Positions 1-5,253 of a stretch of DNA of 6,738 bases are shown here, one piece after another (position 1 is the first letter of the stretch; every line of letters starts with the position of its first letter). The DNA lies in NCBI GenBank assembly GCA_900552755.1, contig USAY01000102.1, positions 1 through 6,738 of the forward strand, in the 5' to 3' direction. Source of the stretch: an uncultured Collinsella sp. Lineage in GTDB: Bacteria > Actinomycetota > Coriobacteriia > Coriobacteriales > Coriobacteriaceae. Position numbers and translations under genes: made by a program. The notes under the pieces are model-generated. The model saw nothing but the letters and a program-made list of their open reading frames with translations, did no database searches and was not told where the DNA came from.

Positions 1-39
1 CTCGATATCGACACCGGCTTTAACGAGAGCGACCTGTAA
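1..39 (+). CDS. 3' end of an upstream gene (last 12 codons), product unknown
   Basis: Frame 1 is open from the window edge and reads LDIDTGFNESDL followed by TAA at 37-39. The codons (CTC, GAC, ACC, GGC, CTG) match the usage of the neighbouring genes, and the next gene on the same strand starts 75 nt later, so this looks like the C-terminal tail of a real + strand gene. Twelve residues are too few to name a product. An unrelated short open stretch at the edge cannot be excluded. Confidence 0.5.
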   Translation, partial: LDIDTGFNESDL

Positions 40-40
40 C

Positions 41-60
41 GGCGTTTTCGCACGCCATTT
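41..60 (+). terminator. weak hairpin after the upstream stop codon
   Basis: Starting 2 nt after the TAA, GGCGT (41-45) pairs perfectly with ACGCC (52-56) around a 6-nt loop, and ATTT follows. The stem is only 5 bp and the T run is short, so this is at best a weak terminator for the partial upstream gene. Confidence 0.2.
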
Positions 61-64
61 CCTG

Positions 65-110
65 CCCCCTCGCGCTACACTCATCCTGTAAACCGAACGG
101 CACGAGGGGG
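65..110 (+). promoter_or_regulatory. inverted repeat pairing with the Shine-Dalgarno of the oxidoreductase gene
   Basis: CCCCCTCG at 65-72 is the exact complement of CGAGGGGG at 103-110. The right arm contains the whole purine-rich ribosome binding site (GAGGGGG, 104-110), 4 nt before the ATG at 115. In a transcript that includes 65-72, the 8-bp GC-rich stem around a 30-nt loop would hide the ribosome binding site. A possible -10 (TACACT, 75-80) lies between the arms, but its -35 is poor; a transcript starting there would lack the left arm and have a free site. The complementarity is seen directly; the regulatory role is inferred. Confidence 0.35.
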
Positions 111-114
111 ATAC

Positions 115-1221
115 ATGCTGCGTATAGCGACCATCGGCACATCCATGATTACCGACGACTTTATCCAGGTCGTCAACGCCAACGACCAAGCCGCGTTTGT
201 GGGCACGCTCTCGCGCGATGCGGATCGCGGCGCCACCTTCACCGCTAAGCACGGCGGCGAGCGCAACTTCACCGCACTTGACGAGCTTGCGTCTGCCGAC
301 GACGTCGACGCCGTTTACATCGGCAGCCCCAATGCGCTCCACTACGAGCAGGCCCTTGCCTGCATCGCCGGTGGCAAGCACGTCATCGTCGAGAAGCCCT
401 TCTGCGCCACCGAGGCGCAGGCACTGGAAGTCTTCCGCGCTGCCGAGGCAGCAGGTGTCGTGGCCCTCGAGGCCATGCGTCCCCTCCACGATCCCGCCTT
501 CCACGCCATCGAGGACGCCCTGGGTGAGATCGCCCCCATCCGCCGCGCCTCATTGCGCTTTGGCAAATATTCCTCGCGCTACAACGAGATTCTCGCGGGA
601 CGCGCCACCAATATCTTCGACTGCAATATGGCATCGGGTTCCCTCATGGACATCGGCGTCTATACCGTCGAGCCCATGGTCGAGATCTTCGGCATGCCCT
701 CCGGTCTCACCAGCATGACCACACTGCTCGACCCCTCAACGCAAGAGCTCACCCATGGCCCCATCGACGGCTGCGGTTCCATTCTCGCCAGCTACGGCAG
801 TGGCCGTATCTCCGTCGAGCTCGCGCACTCCAAAATTACGAATGACCTGCTGCCCTCGCAGATCGAAGGCGAGCGTGGCACTATCCAGATCGACCATCTG
901 TCCACGCCCCGCAACGTCCGCATCGACTATCGCGGCGATGTCGTACGCGGCTCGGCGACCGAGGCACCGCGCGAACAGGACGACAACGGCCGCGTGCTCG
1001 ACCTGCCCAAATCGAGCAACACTATGGAATACGAACTCACAGACTTTATCTCCGCCATCGGCGGCATCGATAACGTTAAGGAAGAGATTTGGGAGACCCC
1101 GGCAGGACGCCACGAGCTTGGCCACTACCGCGATGTCACACTCGTCTCACTGCGCATCATGGATGCCGTGCGCCAGCAGGCCGGCATAACCTTCCCGGCC
1201 GACGCAGGCAAGCAGGCATAG
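115..1221 (+). CDS. Gfo/Idh/MocA-family NAD(P)-dependent oxidoreductase
   Basis: A 368-residue cytoplasmic protein with the two-domain layout of the Gfo/Idh/MocA family. The N-terminal Rossmann domain (about 1-120) opens with a beta strand and the loop IGTSMITDDF (7-16), a degenerate form of the usual GxGxxG. It carries YIGSPNALHYEQA (68-80) and the family's EKPF signature (93-96), whose lysine lies at the nicotinamide and active site. The C-terminal alpha/beta domain has SGSLMDIGVY (174-183), the counterpart of the DxGxH/Y catalytic segment, here with Tyr183. Family members reduce or oxidise sugars, inositols or dihydrodiols; the substrate cannot be told from the sequence. There is no signal peptide or membrane segment. 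The ATG at 115 is preceded by GAGGGGG. The acylphosphatase gene starts 2 nt after the TAG, suggesting one transcript. The IGTS..IT opening resembles YulF-type uncharacterised members. Confidence 0.93.
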   Translation: MLRIATIGTSMITDDFIQVVNANDQAAFVGTLSRDADRGATFTAKHGGERNFTALDELASADDVDAVYIGSPNALHYEQALACIAGGKHVIVEKPFCATEAQALEVFRAAEAAGVVALEAMRPLHDPAFHAIEDALGEIAPIRRASLRFGKYSSRYNEILAGRATNIFDCNMASGSLMDIGVYTVEPMVEIFGMPSGLTSMTTLLDPSTQELTHGPIDGCGSILASYGSGRISVELAHSKITNDLLPSQIEGERGTIQIDHLSTPRNVRIDYRGDVVRGSATEAPREQDDNGRVLDLPKSSNTMEYELTDFISAIGGIDNVKEEIWETPAGRHELGHYRDVTLVSLRIMDAVRQQAGITFPADAGKQA

Positions 1222-1223
1222 CT

Positions 1224-1634
1224 ATGGGCCTCTTCGATACGTTCTTCTCCAGCGTCACCGGCGGCAGCCGAGAGCCTCAAAAACCATCAAACGTCGAGCT
1301 CGAGCTGCGCCGCAGGCTTACTGTGCTCGCAAGCGACGGGGCCACTCAAGACACTCCCCTGCGCTATTTCCTGCGCTGGGCGGGGCAAGTCCAGGGCGTT
1401 GGCTTTCGCTTTACCAACACCAACCTCGCGCAGGCACGCGCGCTCACCGGCTGGGTGCGTAACATGGAAGACGGCTCAGTCGAGATGGAGATACAGGGAG
1501 CTCCGGCAAATATCCTATCTCATCTCGAGGCGCTTCATGCCTCCTACGAGCGCATGGGAACGCGTTTTCGCCTCGTAGACGCCCAGGCCCGAGCCCCACT
1601 TACCAATGAAGACGGTTTCACGCCTCGTTATTAG
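1224..1634 (+). CDS. acyP: acylphosphatase with N-terminal extension
   Basis: A 136-residue protein whose residues about 46-136 form an acylphosphatase, which hydrolyses the carboxyl-phosphate bond of acyl phosphates such as acetyl-phosphate or 1,3-bisphosphoglycerate. The signature GQVQGVGFRF (54-63) supplies the phosphate-binding loop and catalytic Arg62; GWVRNMEDGSVEM (76-88) supplies catalytic Asn80. The C-terminus GFTPRY is typical of the family. Most acylphosphatases are about 90-100 residues, so the first 45 residues are extra: MGLFDTFFSS followed by a polar, charged stretch with no recognised domain. The ATG at 1224 is chosen because it sits 2 nt after the stop of the oxidoreductase gene and would be coupled to it; no strong separate ribosome binding site is visible. 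The frame is open further upstream to 1089, but that part overlaps the oxidoreductase and is arginine/proline-rich shadow sequence. An internal start nearer the core domain is possible, but I see no good ATG or GTG there. Confidence 0.9.
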   Translation: MGLFDTFFSSVTGGSREPQKPSNVELELRRRLTVLASDGATQDTPLRYFLRWAGQVQGVGFRFTNTNLAQARALTGWVRNMEDGSVEMEIQGAPANILSHLEALHASYERMGTRFRLVDAQARAPLTNEDGFTPRY

Positions 1635-1694
1635 TATTGTGTGCTAAATACGGTATCATTTACCTACGACCGTTGATAGAAAAGAGGCGAGGCG
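1631..1694 (+). promoter_or_regulatory. probable promoter and operator region of the perR-like gene
   Basis: The gap after the acylphosphatase stop is clearly more A+T-rich than its surroundings. TATCAT at 1654-1659 matches five of six bases of a -10 box; TTAGTA at 1631-1636, overlapping the preceding stop codon, is a weak -35 with a 17-nt spacer. A small perfect palindrome, ATAC-G-GTAT (1648-1656), overlaps the -10, and TAAAT (1645-1649) mirrors ATTTA (1658-1662). This could be an autoregulatory operator, but it matches the Bacillus PerR box poorly. Purine-rich GAGGCGAGG (1684-1692) provides the ribosome binding site. Confidence 0.4.
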
Positions 1695-1695
1695 C

Positions 1696-2076
1696 ATGGC
1701 GGTGCAAAGAAGGAATACCAAGCAGCGAAAGCTGGTTCTTGACGCCGTGCGCCAAAGCTATAACCATCCCACCGCCGACGAAATCTACAACGCCGTGCGC
1801 GAACAGGATGACAAGATCAGCCGCGGCACGGTCTACCGCAACCTCAATCTCTTGGCAGATGCCGGCGAGATTCTCTCCATCAAGACGCCGGGCGGCAGCC
1901 GCTTCGATCGCACGATCGAGCCGCATGCGCATATCATCTGCACCTCATGCAGCCGCGTCATCGACGTACCGCTCCCCTTCGATGCCCAGCTCGACGCCAA
2001 AGCGTCCGAGCAAATCGGCTGGCACGTCACGTCGCACTACACCATCTTCGAGGGTCTCTGCCCCGACTGCCGGTAG
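1696..2076 (+). CDS. perR: Fur-family metalloregulator, PerR-like peroxide sensor
   Basis: A 126-residue DNA-binding repressor of the Fur superfamily: a winged helix (about 8-65) with the recognition segment ISRGTVYRNLNLLADAGEI (41-59), then a metal-binding dimerisation domain. Structural zinc would be held by C82/C85 (CTSC) and C122/C125 (CPDC). The regulatory ligands match those of Bacillus subtilis PerR: H24 (in HPTADEIY, PerR His37), D71 (RFD, Asp85), H77 and H79 (HAH, His91 and His93) and D90 (Asp104). The spacing from D71 to the last Cys is identical to PerR. In PerR, iron-catalysed oxidation of His37 or His91 senses peroxide, and Asp104 in place of glutamate is the PerR hallmark. It is short: only 7 residues precede the TxQR segment, against about 20 in B. 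subtilis PerR, and it ends one residue after the last Cys. The PerR identity is inferred from ligands; targets are unknown, and no peroxide-defence gene lies next to it. Confidence 0.88.
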   Translation: MAVQRRNTKQRKLVLDAVRQSYNHPTADEIYNAVREQDDKISRGTVYRNLNLLADAGEILSIKTPGGSRFDRTIEPHAHIICTSCSRVIDVPLPFDAQLDAKASEQIGWHVTSHYTIFEGLCPDCR

Positions 2077-2157
2077 ATGTTTGGAACATGCCTTAAAATC
2101 CACCTTTCCGCACTTTGCAGCAAAAAGTAGATTTCTAGACATGTTCCAAATGTCTAC
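2073..2157. repeat. 18-bp imperfect inverted repeat spanning the convergent intergenic gap
   Basis: GTAGATGTTTGGAACATG (2073-2090) mirrors CATGTTCCAAATGTCTAC (2140-2157) at 16 of 18 positions, with 11 inner bases (TTTGGAACATG) perfectly paired across a 49-nt loop. The outer end of each arm carries the stop codon of one of the two converging genes: TAG at 2074-2076 for the perR-like gene, and TAG on the minus strand at 2154-2156 for the HAD gene. Inside the loop a second palindrome, TTTGC-A-GCAAA (2114-2124), and AAATC/GATTT (2096-2100, 2130-2134) could add pairing. No T run follows either arm, so this is not a canonical intrinsic terminator, although a bidirectional termination or mRNA 3'-end role fits the position. 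Confidence 0.75.
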
Positions 2158-2951
2158 TCAGCAAGTAGACGACGCAGCTCTTCTTCGACCGTGCGCACGT
2201 AGCGGACGCGGTCGTTGATGCCACGCATAGAGGGGTTACAGCTCTCCATCAGATAGGGATGGCCCACGACGTTGAGCATGTCGCGATCGTTCTCATTGTC
2301 GCCAAACGCCATCATCTCATCGGGCGAAATACCCAGGGCACGACCGTAATCGGCAAGCGCGGAGCCCTTGCCCGAACCGAAACCGATAAAGTCCGTCCAT
2401 TCGGTTCCCGACGTCATCACGTCGACACGGTCGCTAAAGAGGCGCTCAAAATGCTCCAGCGCCGCCGGCTGATCAACCTCGGGCGTCTGGAAGGCAATCT
2501 TAATGACGTCCTCGTCGATGTCCTCGGGACGGTCGGCCACCGCCACATCGCAGTGGACCTCATAGCGCAAATGGTCGACGAACGCATCATTGCCGCTCAT
2601 GGTGTAGAGGTGCCCCTCGCACGAAAGGGTCACGTCGGCATGGGGATACGCAACCACGGCATTCGCGATATCCATAGCAAGGCTGCGCTCCATGGAACGC
2701 TTGACAACAGCACGTCCCTCGCTCATCACCAGGGCTCCGTTTTCGCATACATATGCGAGCTCATCGGCCACCGGGGCAAACAGGTGGCGCAAGCTCGCAT
2801 ATTGACGGCCGCTCGCCGGCATAAACACGATACCGCGACGATGCAGCTCATCGATAAGCTCAAAGGCCTCGGAACGCGGCTCGCGCTCCCCCGGATGCAG
2901 CAACGTGCCATCCAAATCGCAGGCGATCAGCTTGATTCCCTCAAGACCCAT
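2154..2951 (-). CDS. Cof-type HAD-superfamily phosphatase
   Basis: A 265-residue cytoplasmic hydrolase of the haloacid dehalogenase superfamily, Cof (IIB cap) type. Motif I is DLDGTLL (12-18), with nucleophile Asp12 and acid/base Asp14. Motif II is PASGR (45-49) with Ser47. Motif III is Lys195 in GSGKGSALADYG, and motif IV is GDNENDRDML (217-226). The cap domain occupies about 85-185. Length and motif spacing are normal for the family, whose members dephosphorylate sugar phosphates, pyridoxal phosphate or flavin mononucleotide; the substrate here is not evident. The ATG at 2951 is chosen because it puts DLDGT at the usual N-terminal distance. AGGAGG lies 15 nt upstream (2967-2972), which is long, and GGGGGAAG lies closer (2955-2962). 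The frame stays open to an ATG at 3026, which would add 25 basic residues of no recognisable type. It follows the UreE-like gene by 83 nt on the same strand. Confidence 0.92.
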   Translation of the reverse strand: MGLEGIKLIACDLDGTLLHPGEREPRSEAFELIDELHRRGIVFMPASGRQYASLRHLFAPVADELAYVCENGALVMSEGRAVVKRSMERSLAMDIANAVVAYPHADVTLSCEGHLYTMSGNDAFVDHLRYEVHCDVAVADRPEDIDEDVIKIAFQTPEVDQPAALEHFERLFSDRVDVMTSGTEWTDFIGFGSGKGSALADYGRALGISPDEMMAFGDNENDRDMLNVVGHPYLMESCNPSMRGINDRVRYVRTVEEELRRLLAE

Positions 2952-2980
2952 ACGCTTCCCCCAAAGCCTCCTATCAACAG

Positions 2981-3021
2981 CAAGACGGACCTTGATTGGT
3001 CGCCCCTCAAAGCCCGTCTTG
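2981..3021 (-). promoter_or_regulatory. hairpin in the leader of the HAD phosphatase gene
   Basis: On the minus strand CAAGACGGGC (3021-3012) pairs with GTCCGTCTTG (2990-2981): ten base pairs, one of them G-T, around a 21-nt loop. It sits 8 nt upstream of the AGGAGG of the HAD gene and 13 nt after the UreE-like stop. No T run follows, so it is more likely an mRNA-processing, attenuating or stabilising structure than a terminator. Confidence 0.35.
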
Positions 3022-3026
3022 CGCAT

Positions 3027-3053
3027 ACGCGCGCTTAGCCGCGCGTCTTTTTT
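3027..3053 (+). terminator. terminator-like hairpin with T run, reading in the + direction
   Basis: ACGCGCG (3027-3033) and CGCGCGT (3040-3046) form a 7-bp all but entirely G/C stem with a 6-nt loop, followed by C and six T (3048-3053). This has the form of an intrinsic terminator for + strand transcription, which is antisense to the flanking genes. The loop holds the minus-strand stop codon of the UreE-like gene, and the T run is the complement of its terminal lysine codons, so chance cannot be excluded. For minus-strand transcription the stem lacks a following T run. Confidence 0.4.
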
Positions 3054-3613
3054 ACGATGGTAAAGTCGGGAGCCATGCTCACGACGACCTCCGCCGCACT
3101 CGACGCAAAGCGCCGGCTGGTATCGAGCTCACGTGTGACCACCGAGAGCCGAACACCCTCGACACCCCGGAGCATGCGGCCCAAAACAGGCTGCACCGGC
3201 GTATACATGCGCACGGCATGCTCGTCCGAGTCGCCCCGGAAGAGCGGCGCATGCATGTTGCCGATCTCCCAGCACGCATGCGCGAGCGCAATCGGATCCA
3301 TGCGGTCGACTTCGACCAAATAAACCTCGGCGCTGCGCAGGCGCACGACAACCGCCACAGGCACCACGCCCGAACGGTCAATGGCGAGCACGTCGCCATC
3401 GGCAAGACGACCGCCGTCGGCAGCATCCAGCCGAACATCGACCGTGCGCCCCAGCTCCGTCGCGCCCACAAACGCACATACATCGGCCTGGTCCCAATCG
3501 AGCAGTAGCTCATCGGCCTCAAAGACACCGCCCAGCTCCCGGCGAAGCAGGAGTTCATAGGACGGATCGTTGAGATTTCCCAAACATGTCGTCGAAACCA
3601 AGCGTTCAGGCAT
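3035..3613 (-). CDS. UreE-like metallochaperone (urease accessory protein family)
   Basis: A 192-residue protein with both halves of the UreE fold. The N-terminal peptide-binding-like domain shows GRTVDVRLDAADGGRLADGD (55-74) followed by VLAI, matching the family's 'reigl.L..G..LrdGDvL' pattern. The C-terminal domain shows EVYLVEVDRMDPIALAHACW (96-115) and EIGNMHAPLF (116-125), then PVLGRMLRGVEGV (142-154), matching 'HLGNRHvplq' and the 'VL..MLr.lG' helix. His121 corresponds to the interface nickel ligand of UreE (His96 in Klebsiella). UreE delivers Ni(II) to urease. Here the GNRH arginine is Met120, the extra histidines after the motif and the histidine-rich tail are missing, and about 20-25 residues are added at each end. 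No urease gene is in the window. The start at 3613 lies 3 nt after the FKBP stop, with GAGGG (3621-3625) inside that gene's end, so the two are translationally linked. Family assignment is by motif recognition; the client metal or enzyme is unknown. Confidence 0.72.
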   Translation of the reverse strand: MPERLVSTTCLGNLNDPSYELLLRRELGGVFEADELLLDWDQADVCAFVGATELGRTVDVRLDAADGGRLADGDVLAIDRSGVVPVAVVVRLRSAEVYLVEVDRMDPIALAHACWEIGNMHAPLFRGDSDEHAVRMYTPVQPVLGRMLRGVEGVRLSVVTRELDTSRRFASSAAEVVVSMAPDFTIVKKTRG

Positions 3614-3616
3614 ACT

Positions 3617-4045
3617 CTAACCCTCGACCTCGACGAGCTCGATATCAAAGTTGAGGTCCTTGCCGGCCAGCTCGTGGTTGGCGTCGAGCGTCACGGCCTC
3701 GGGCGTCACGTCAATGACGACGGCGGGGACGGGCATACCGCTCGGCGTGGACAGGAAGAGCTTCATGCCCTTCTCGATCTGCTCGATGTTGGGAACCTGC
3801 TCGGCCGGGAAGGTCAGAACCATCTCGGGATTGTGCTCGCCGTAGGCATCGGCAGCAGGAATGTGCACGGTCTTCTTCTCGCCCACCTGCATGTCGACAA
3901 CAGCGGCGTCGAAGCCCTTGATCATCTGACCGGCACCGCAGGTGAACTCCAGCGGCTCGCCGCGATCGTAGGAGCTATCGAACTGCGTGCCGTCGTCGAG
4001 CGTGCCGCGATAATGGGTCTTGACCTTCTTGCCCTGGTTGGACAT
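3617..4045 (-). CDS. slyD: SlyD-type FKBP peptidyl-prolyl cis-trans isomerase
   Basis: A 142-residue cytoplasmic FKBP-type prolyl isomerase and chaperone. The FKBP half has KVKTHYRGTLDDGTQFDSSY (7-26), PLEFTCGAGQMIKGFDAAVV (31-50) and DMQVGEKKTVHIPAADAYGE (51-70). An insert-in-flap chaperone domain of SlyD type occupies about 72-120, and the chain closes with VTLDANHELAGKDLNFDIEL (118-137), where the NHxLAGKxLxF signature is diagnostic of the SlyD group. E. coli SlyD additionally has a His/Cys-rich tail that binds nickel and supports [NiFe]-hydrogenase maturation; this protein stops right after the fold and lacks that tail, like many SlyD relatives. The ATG at 4045 has GGAGG (4051-4055) at 5 nt; an upstream in-frame ATG at 4075 has no better site. 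It is the first gene of a minus-strand run with the UreE-like gene, 3 nt apart, and is divergent from the peptidase gene. Confidence 0.93.
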   Translation of the reverse strand: MSNQGKKVKTHYRGTLDDGTQFDSSYDRGEPLEFTCGAGQMIKGFDAAVVDMQVGEKKTVHIPAADAYGEHNPEMVLTFPAEQVPNIEQIEKGMKLFLSTPSGMPVPAVVIDVTPEAVTLDANHELAGKDLNFDIELVEVEG

Positions 4046-4063
4046 GGTAACCTCCGTGATAAG

Positions 4064-4135
4064 GGCGGCGCACAACGCAGGCCGCCGTGAACATATGGCG
4101 CTAACTATACCCTAGTCATACAATTCAATGACAGT
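4064..4135. promoter_or_regulatory. divergent promoter region between slyD and the M19 peptidase gene
   Basis: The gap is A+T-rich in its centre. On the minus strand TATAGT (4109-4104) is a five-of-six -10 match for slyD. On the plus strand TACAAT (4119-4124) is a five-of-six -10 match for the peptidase gene. Neither has a good -35 at 16-18 nt, so both are tentative. The slyD leader would contain a GC-rich stem, GGCGGC (4064-4069) with GCCGCC (4081-4086) around 11 nt, just upstream of its ribosome binding site. The two promoters would start back to back within about 35 bp. Confidence 0.35.
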
Positions 4136-4165
4136 TTGCAAAGAAACGCTGCAACCGGAGGAACC

Positions 4166-5179
4166 ATGGCATATCCCGTATTTGACCTACACTGCGACAC
4201 CGCCGACCGAATCGGCTGGGCCACGCTCGATCTCGACCTGCGCTTTACCGCCGGCACCGACGGTTATTTCCCCGGCGACGAAACGCATCCGCAAGATTTC
4301 GACCTCATCGAGGGCAACGCCTGCGCCATCTCGCTCGCAAAGATCGGCAACACGCCGTGGGCACAGTGCTTCGCCACGTTTGTCCCCGACGAGATTCCCA
4401 CCGCCCACGCCGCGCGCTTCCAGGCGCAAATCATGGCGCACATGAGCGGCCAGGCAATGCTCAACCACGACCGCATGGTCAACGTACGCAGCGCCGCTGA
4501 CATTCGCCCTGCGCTCAAAGACGGCAAGGTCGCCTGCATCCACACCATCGAAAACGCCACGTTCTTTGCCGAGGACCCCGCGCTGATCGAGGTACTCAAG
4601 AGCCTGGGCGTACTCATGTCATCACTCAGCTGGAACGCGCAGGGACCGCTCGCGAGCGGGCACGATACCCACGCCGGCCTCACCGCCGCCGGCATCGAGG
4701 CACTTACGCAGATGGAGCACGCCGGCATGGTACTCGACGTCTCCCACCTCAACGATGAGTGCTTTGACGAGGTTGTCGCCCACGCCACGCGCCCCTTCGT
4801 CGCCAGTCACTCCAACTCCCGTGCGGTTTGCGGCGTCAAGCGCAATCTCACCGACGACCAGTTCCGCACCATTCGCGATATGGGCGGTATCGTCGGCCTC
4901 AACTACTGCAGCGAGTTTCTCTCTAACGAAGCGACCAAAGAGACCGCCGCAGATGTCACCTTCGACCAGCTGGCAGCCCATATCGAACATTGGCTCGACC
5001 TGGGCGGCGAGGACGTCATCGCACTCGGCGGCGACTGGGACGGTGCCACAGTACCCGACTTCCTCTCCGATGCCAGCAAGATGCCCGAGTTCCAGAACAT
5101 GCTTTCCAAGCATTTTGGCAAGACCGTGATGCAGAAGCTCTGCAGCGATAATGCCCTTGCCTTCTTCGAGCGTTATTAA
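4166..5179 (+). CDS. M19-family (membrane dipeptidase-type) zinc dipeptidase
   Basis: A 337-residue amidohydrolase-fold peptidase of family M19, which hydrolyses dipeptides at a binuclear zinc site. The expected ligands are all present: His9 and Asp11 (DLHCDT, 7-12), bridging Glu129 (HTIENA), His194 (LDVSHLND, 190-197) and His215 (ASHSNSRAV, 213-221), with Asp290 (GGDWDG, 288-293) at the position of the family's catalytic aspartate. LSWNAQGPLASG (154-165) and KRNLTDDQFRTIRDMGGIVG (225-244) are further family segments; Arg226 is in the substrate-contact position. There is no signal peptide or lipobox, so it is likely cytoplasmic and may serve peptide or D-amino-acid-dipeptide breakdown. The ATG at 4166 follows GGAGGA (4157-4162); a TTG 30 nt upstream has no site. 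It is divergent from slyD and followed by a strong hairpin. Confidence 0.95.
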   Translation: MAYPVFDLHCDTADRIGWATLDLDLRFTAGTDGYFPGDETHPQDFDLIEGNACAISLAKIGNTPWAQCFATFVPDEIPTAHAARFQAQIMAHMSGQAMLNHDRMVNVRSAADIRPALKDGKVACIHTIENATFFAEDPALIEVLKSLGVLMSSLSWNAQGPLASGHDTHAGLTAAGIEALTQMEHAGMVLDVSHLNDECFDEVVAHATRPFVASHSNSRAVCGVKRNLTDDQFRTIRDMGGIVGLNYCSEFLSNEATKETAADVTFDQLAAHIEHWLDLGGEDVIALGGDWDGATVPDFLSDASKMPEFQNMLSKHFGKTVMQKLCSDNALAFFERY

Positions 5180-5195
5180 TTTCACATCCCTTGAG

Positions 5196-5231
5196 CGGGC
5201 CGGCATGCCGAACGGTCGACATGCCGGCCCG
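5196..5231 (+). terminator. 12-bp GC-rich hairpin after the dipeptidase gene
   Basis: CGGGCCGGCATG (5196-5207) pairs perfectly with CATGCCGGCCCG (5220-5231) around a 12-nt loop, beginning 16 nt after the dipeptidase stop. The loop can add three more pairs past one mismatch. What follows is GTCCCCAATC, without a T run, so it is not a canonical intrinsic terminator; it may be a partial terminator or an mRNA-stabilising structure between two cotranscribed genes. It ends 11 nt before the ribosome binding site of the next gene. Confidence 0.6.
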
Positions 5232-5253
5232 TCCCCAATCTGAAGGACCGCTT

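Noticed and set aside
1089..1223. A longer acylphosphatase start overlapping the oxidoreductase gene
   Set aside because: The added 45 residues are shadow-like (Arg, Pro, His rich) within a conserved gene; the ATG at 1224 fits the coupled arrangement.
1645..1662. Canonical PerR or Fur box in front of the perR-like gene
   Set aside because: Only about a third of the positions match the Bacillus PerR consensus, so I report just the small palindrome and not a named operator.
1637..2218. A 193-codon + strand frame overlapping the perR-like gene
   Set aside because: It is serine- and arginine-rich with no domain, while the overlapping frame at 1696-2076 is an intact Fur-family protein with its own ribosome binding site.
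2259..3038. A 259-codon open frame on the + strand opposite the HAD phosphatase and its leader
   Set aside because: It mirrors a gene with complete HAD motifs, shows no recognisable domain, and its length is explained by G+C-rich codon bias on the other strand.
2996..3508. A 170-codon + strand frame opposite the UreE-like gene
   Set aside because: The minus-strand reading shows both UreE domain patterns, while this frame is arginine- and histidine-rich shadow sequence that would also run through the terminator-like hairpin at 3027-3053.
4622..5206. A 194-codon minus-strand open frame opposite the dipeptidase
   Set aside because: The opposite strand carries every M19 metal ligand; the antisense frame has no family signature or ribosome binding site.
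5221..5253. ATG at 5221 as the start of the metallopeptidase
   Set aside because: It lies in the hairpin's right arm without a ribosome binding site, whereas the TTG at 5254 has AAGGA at good spacing.
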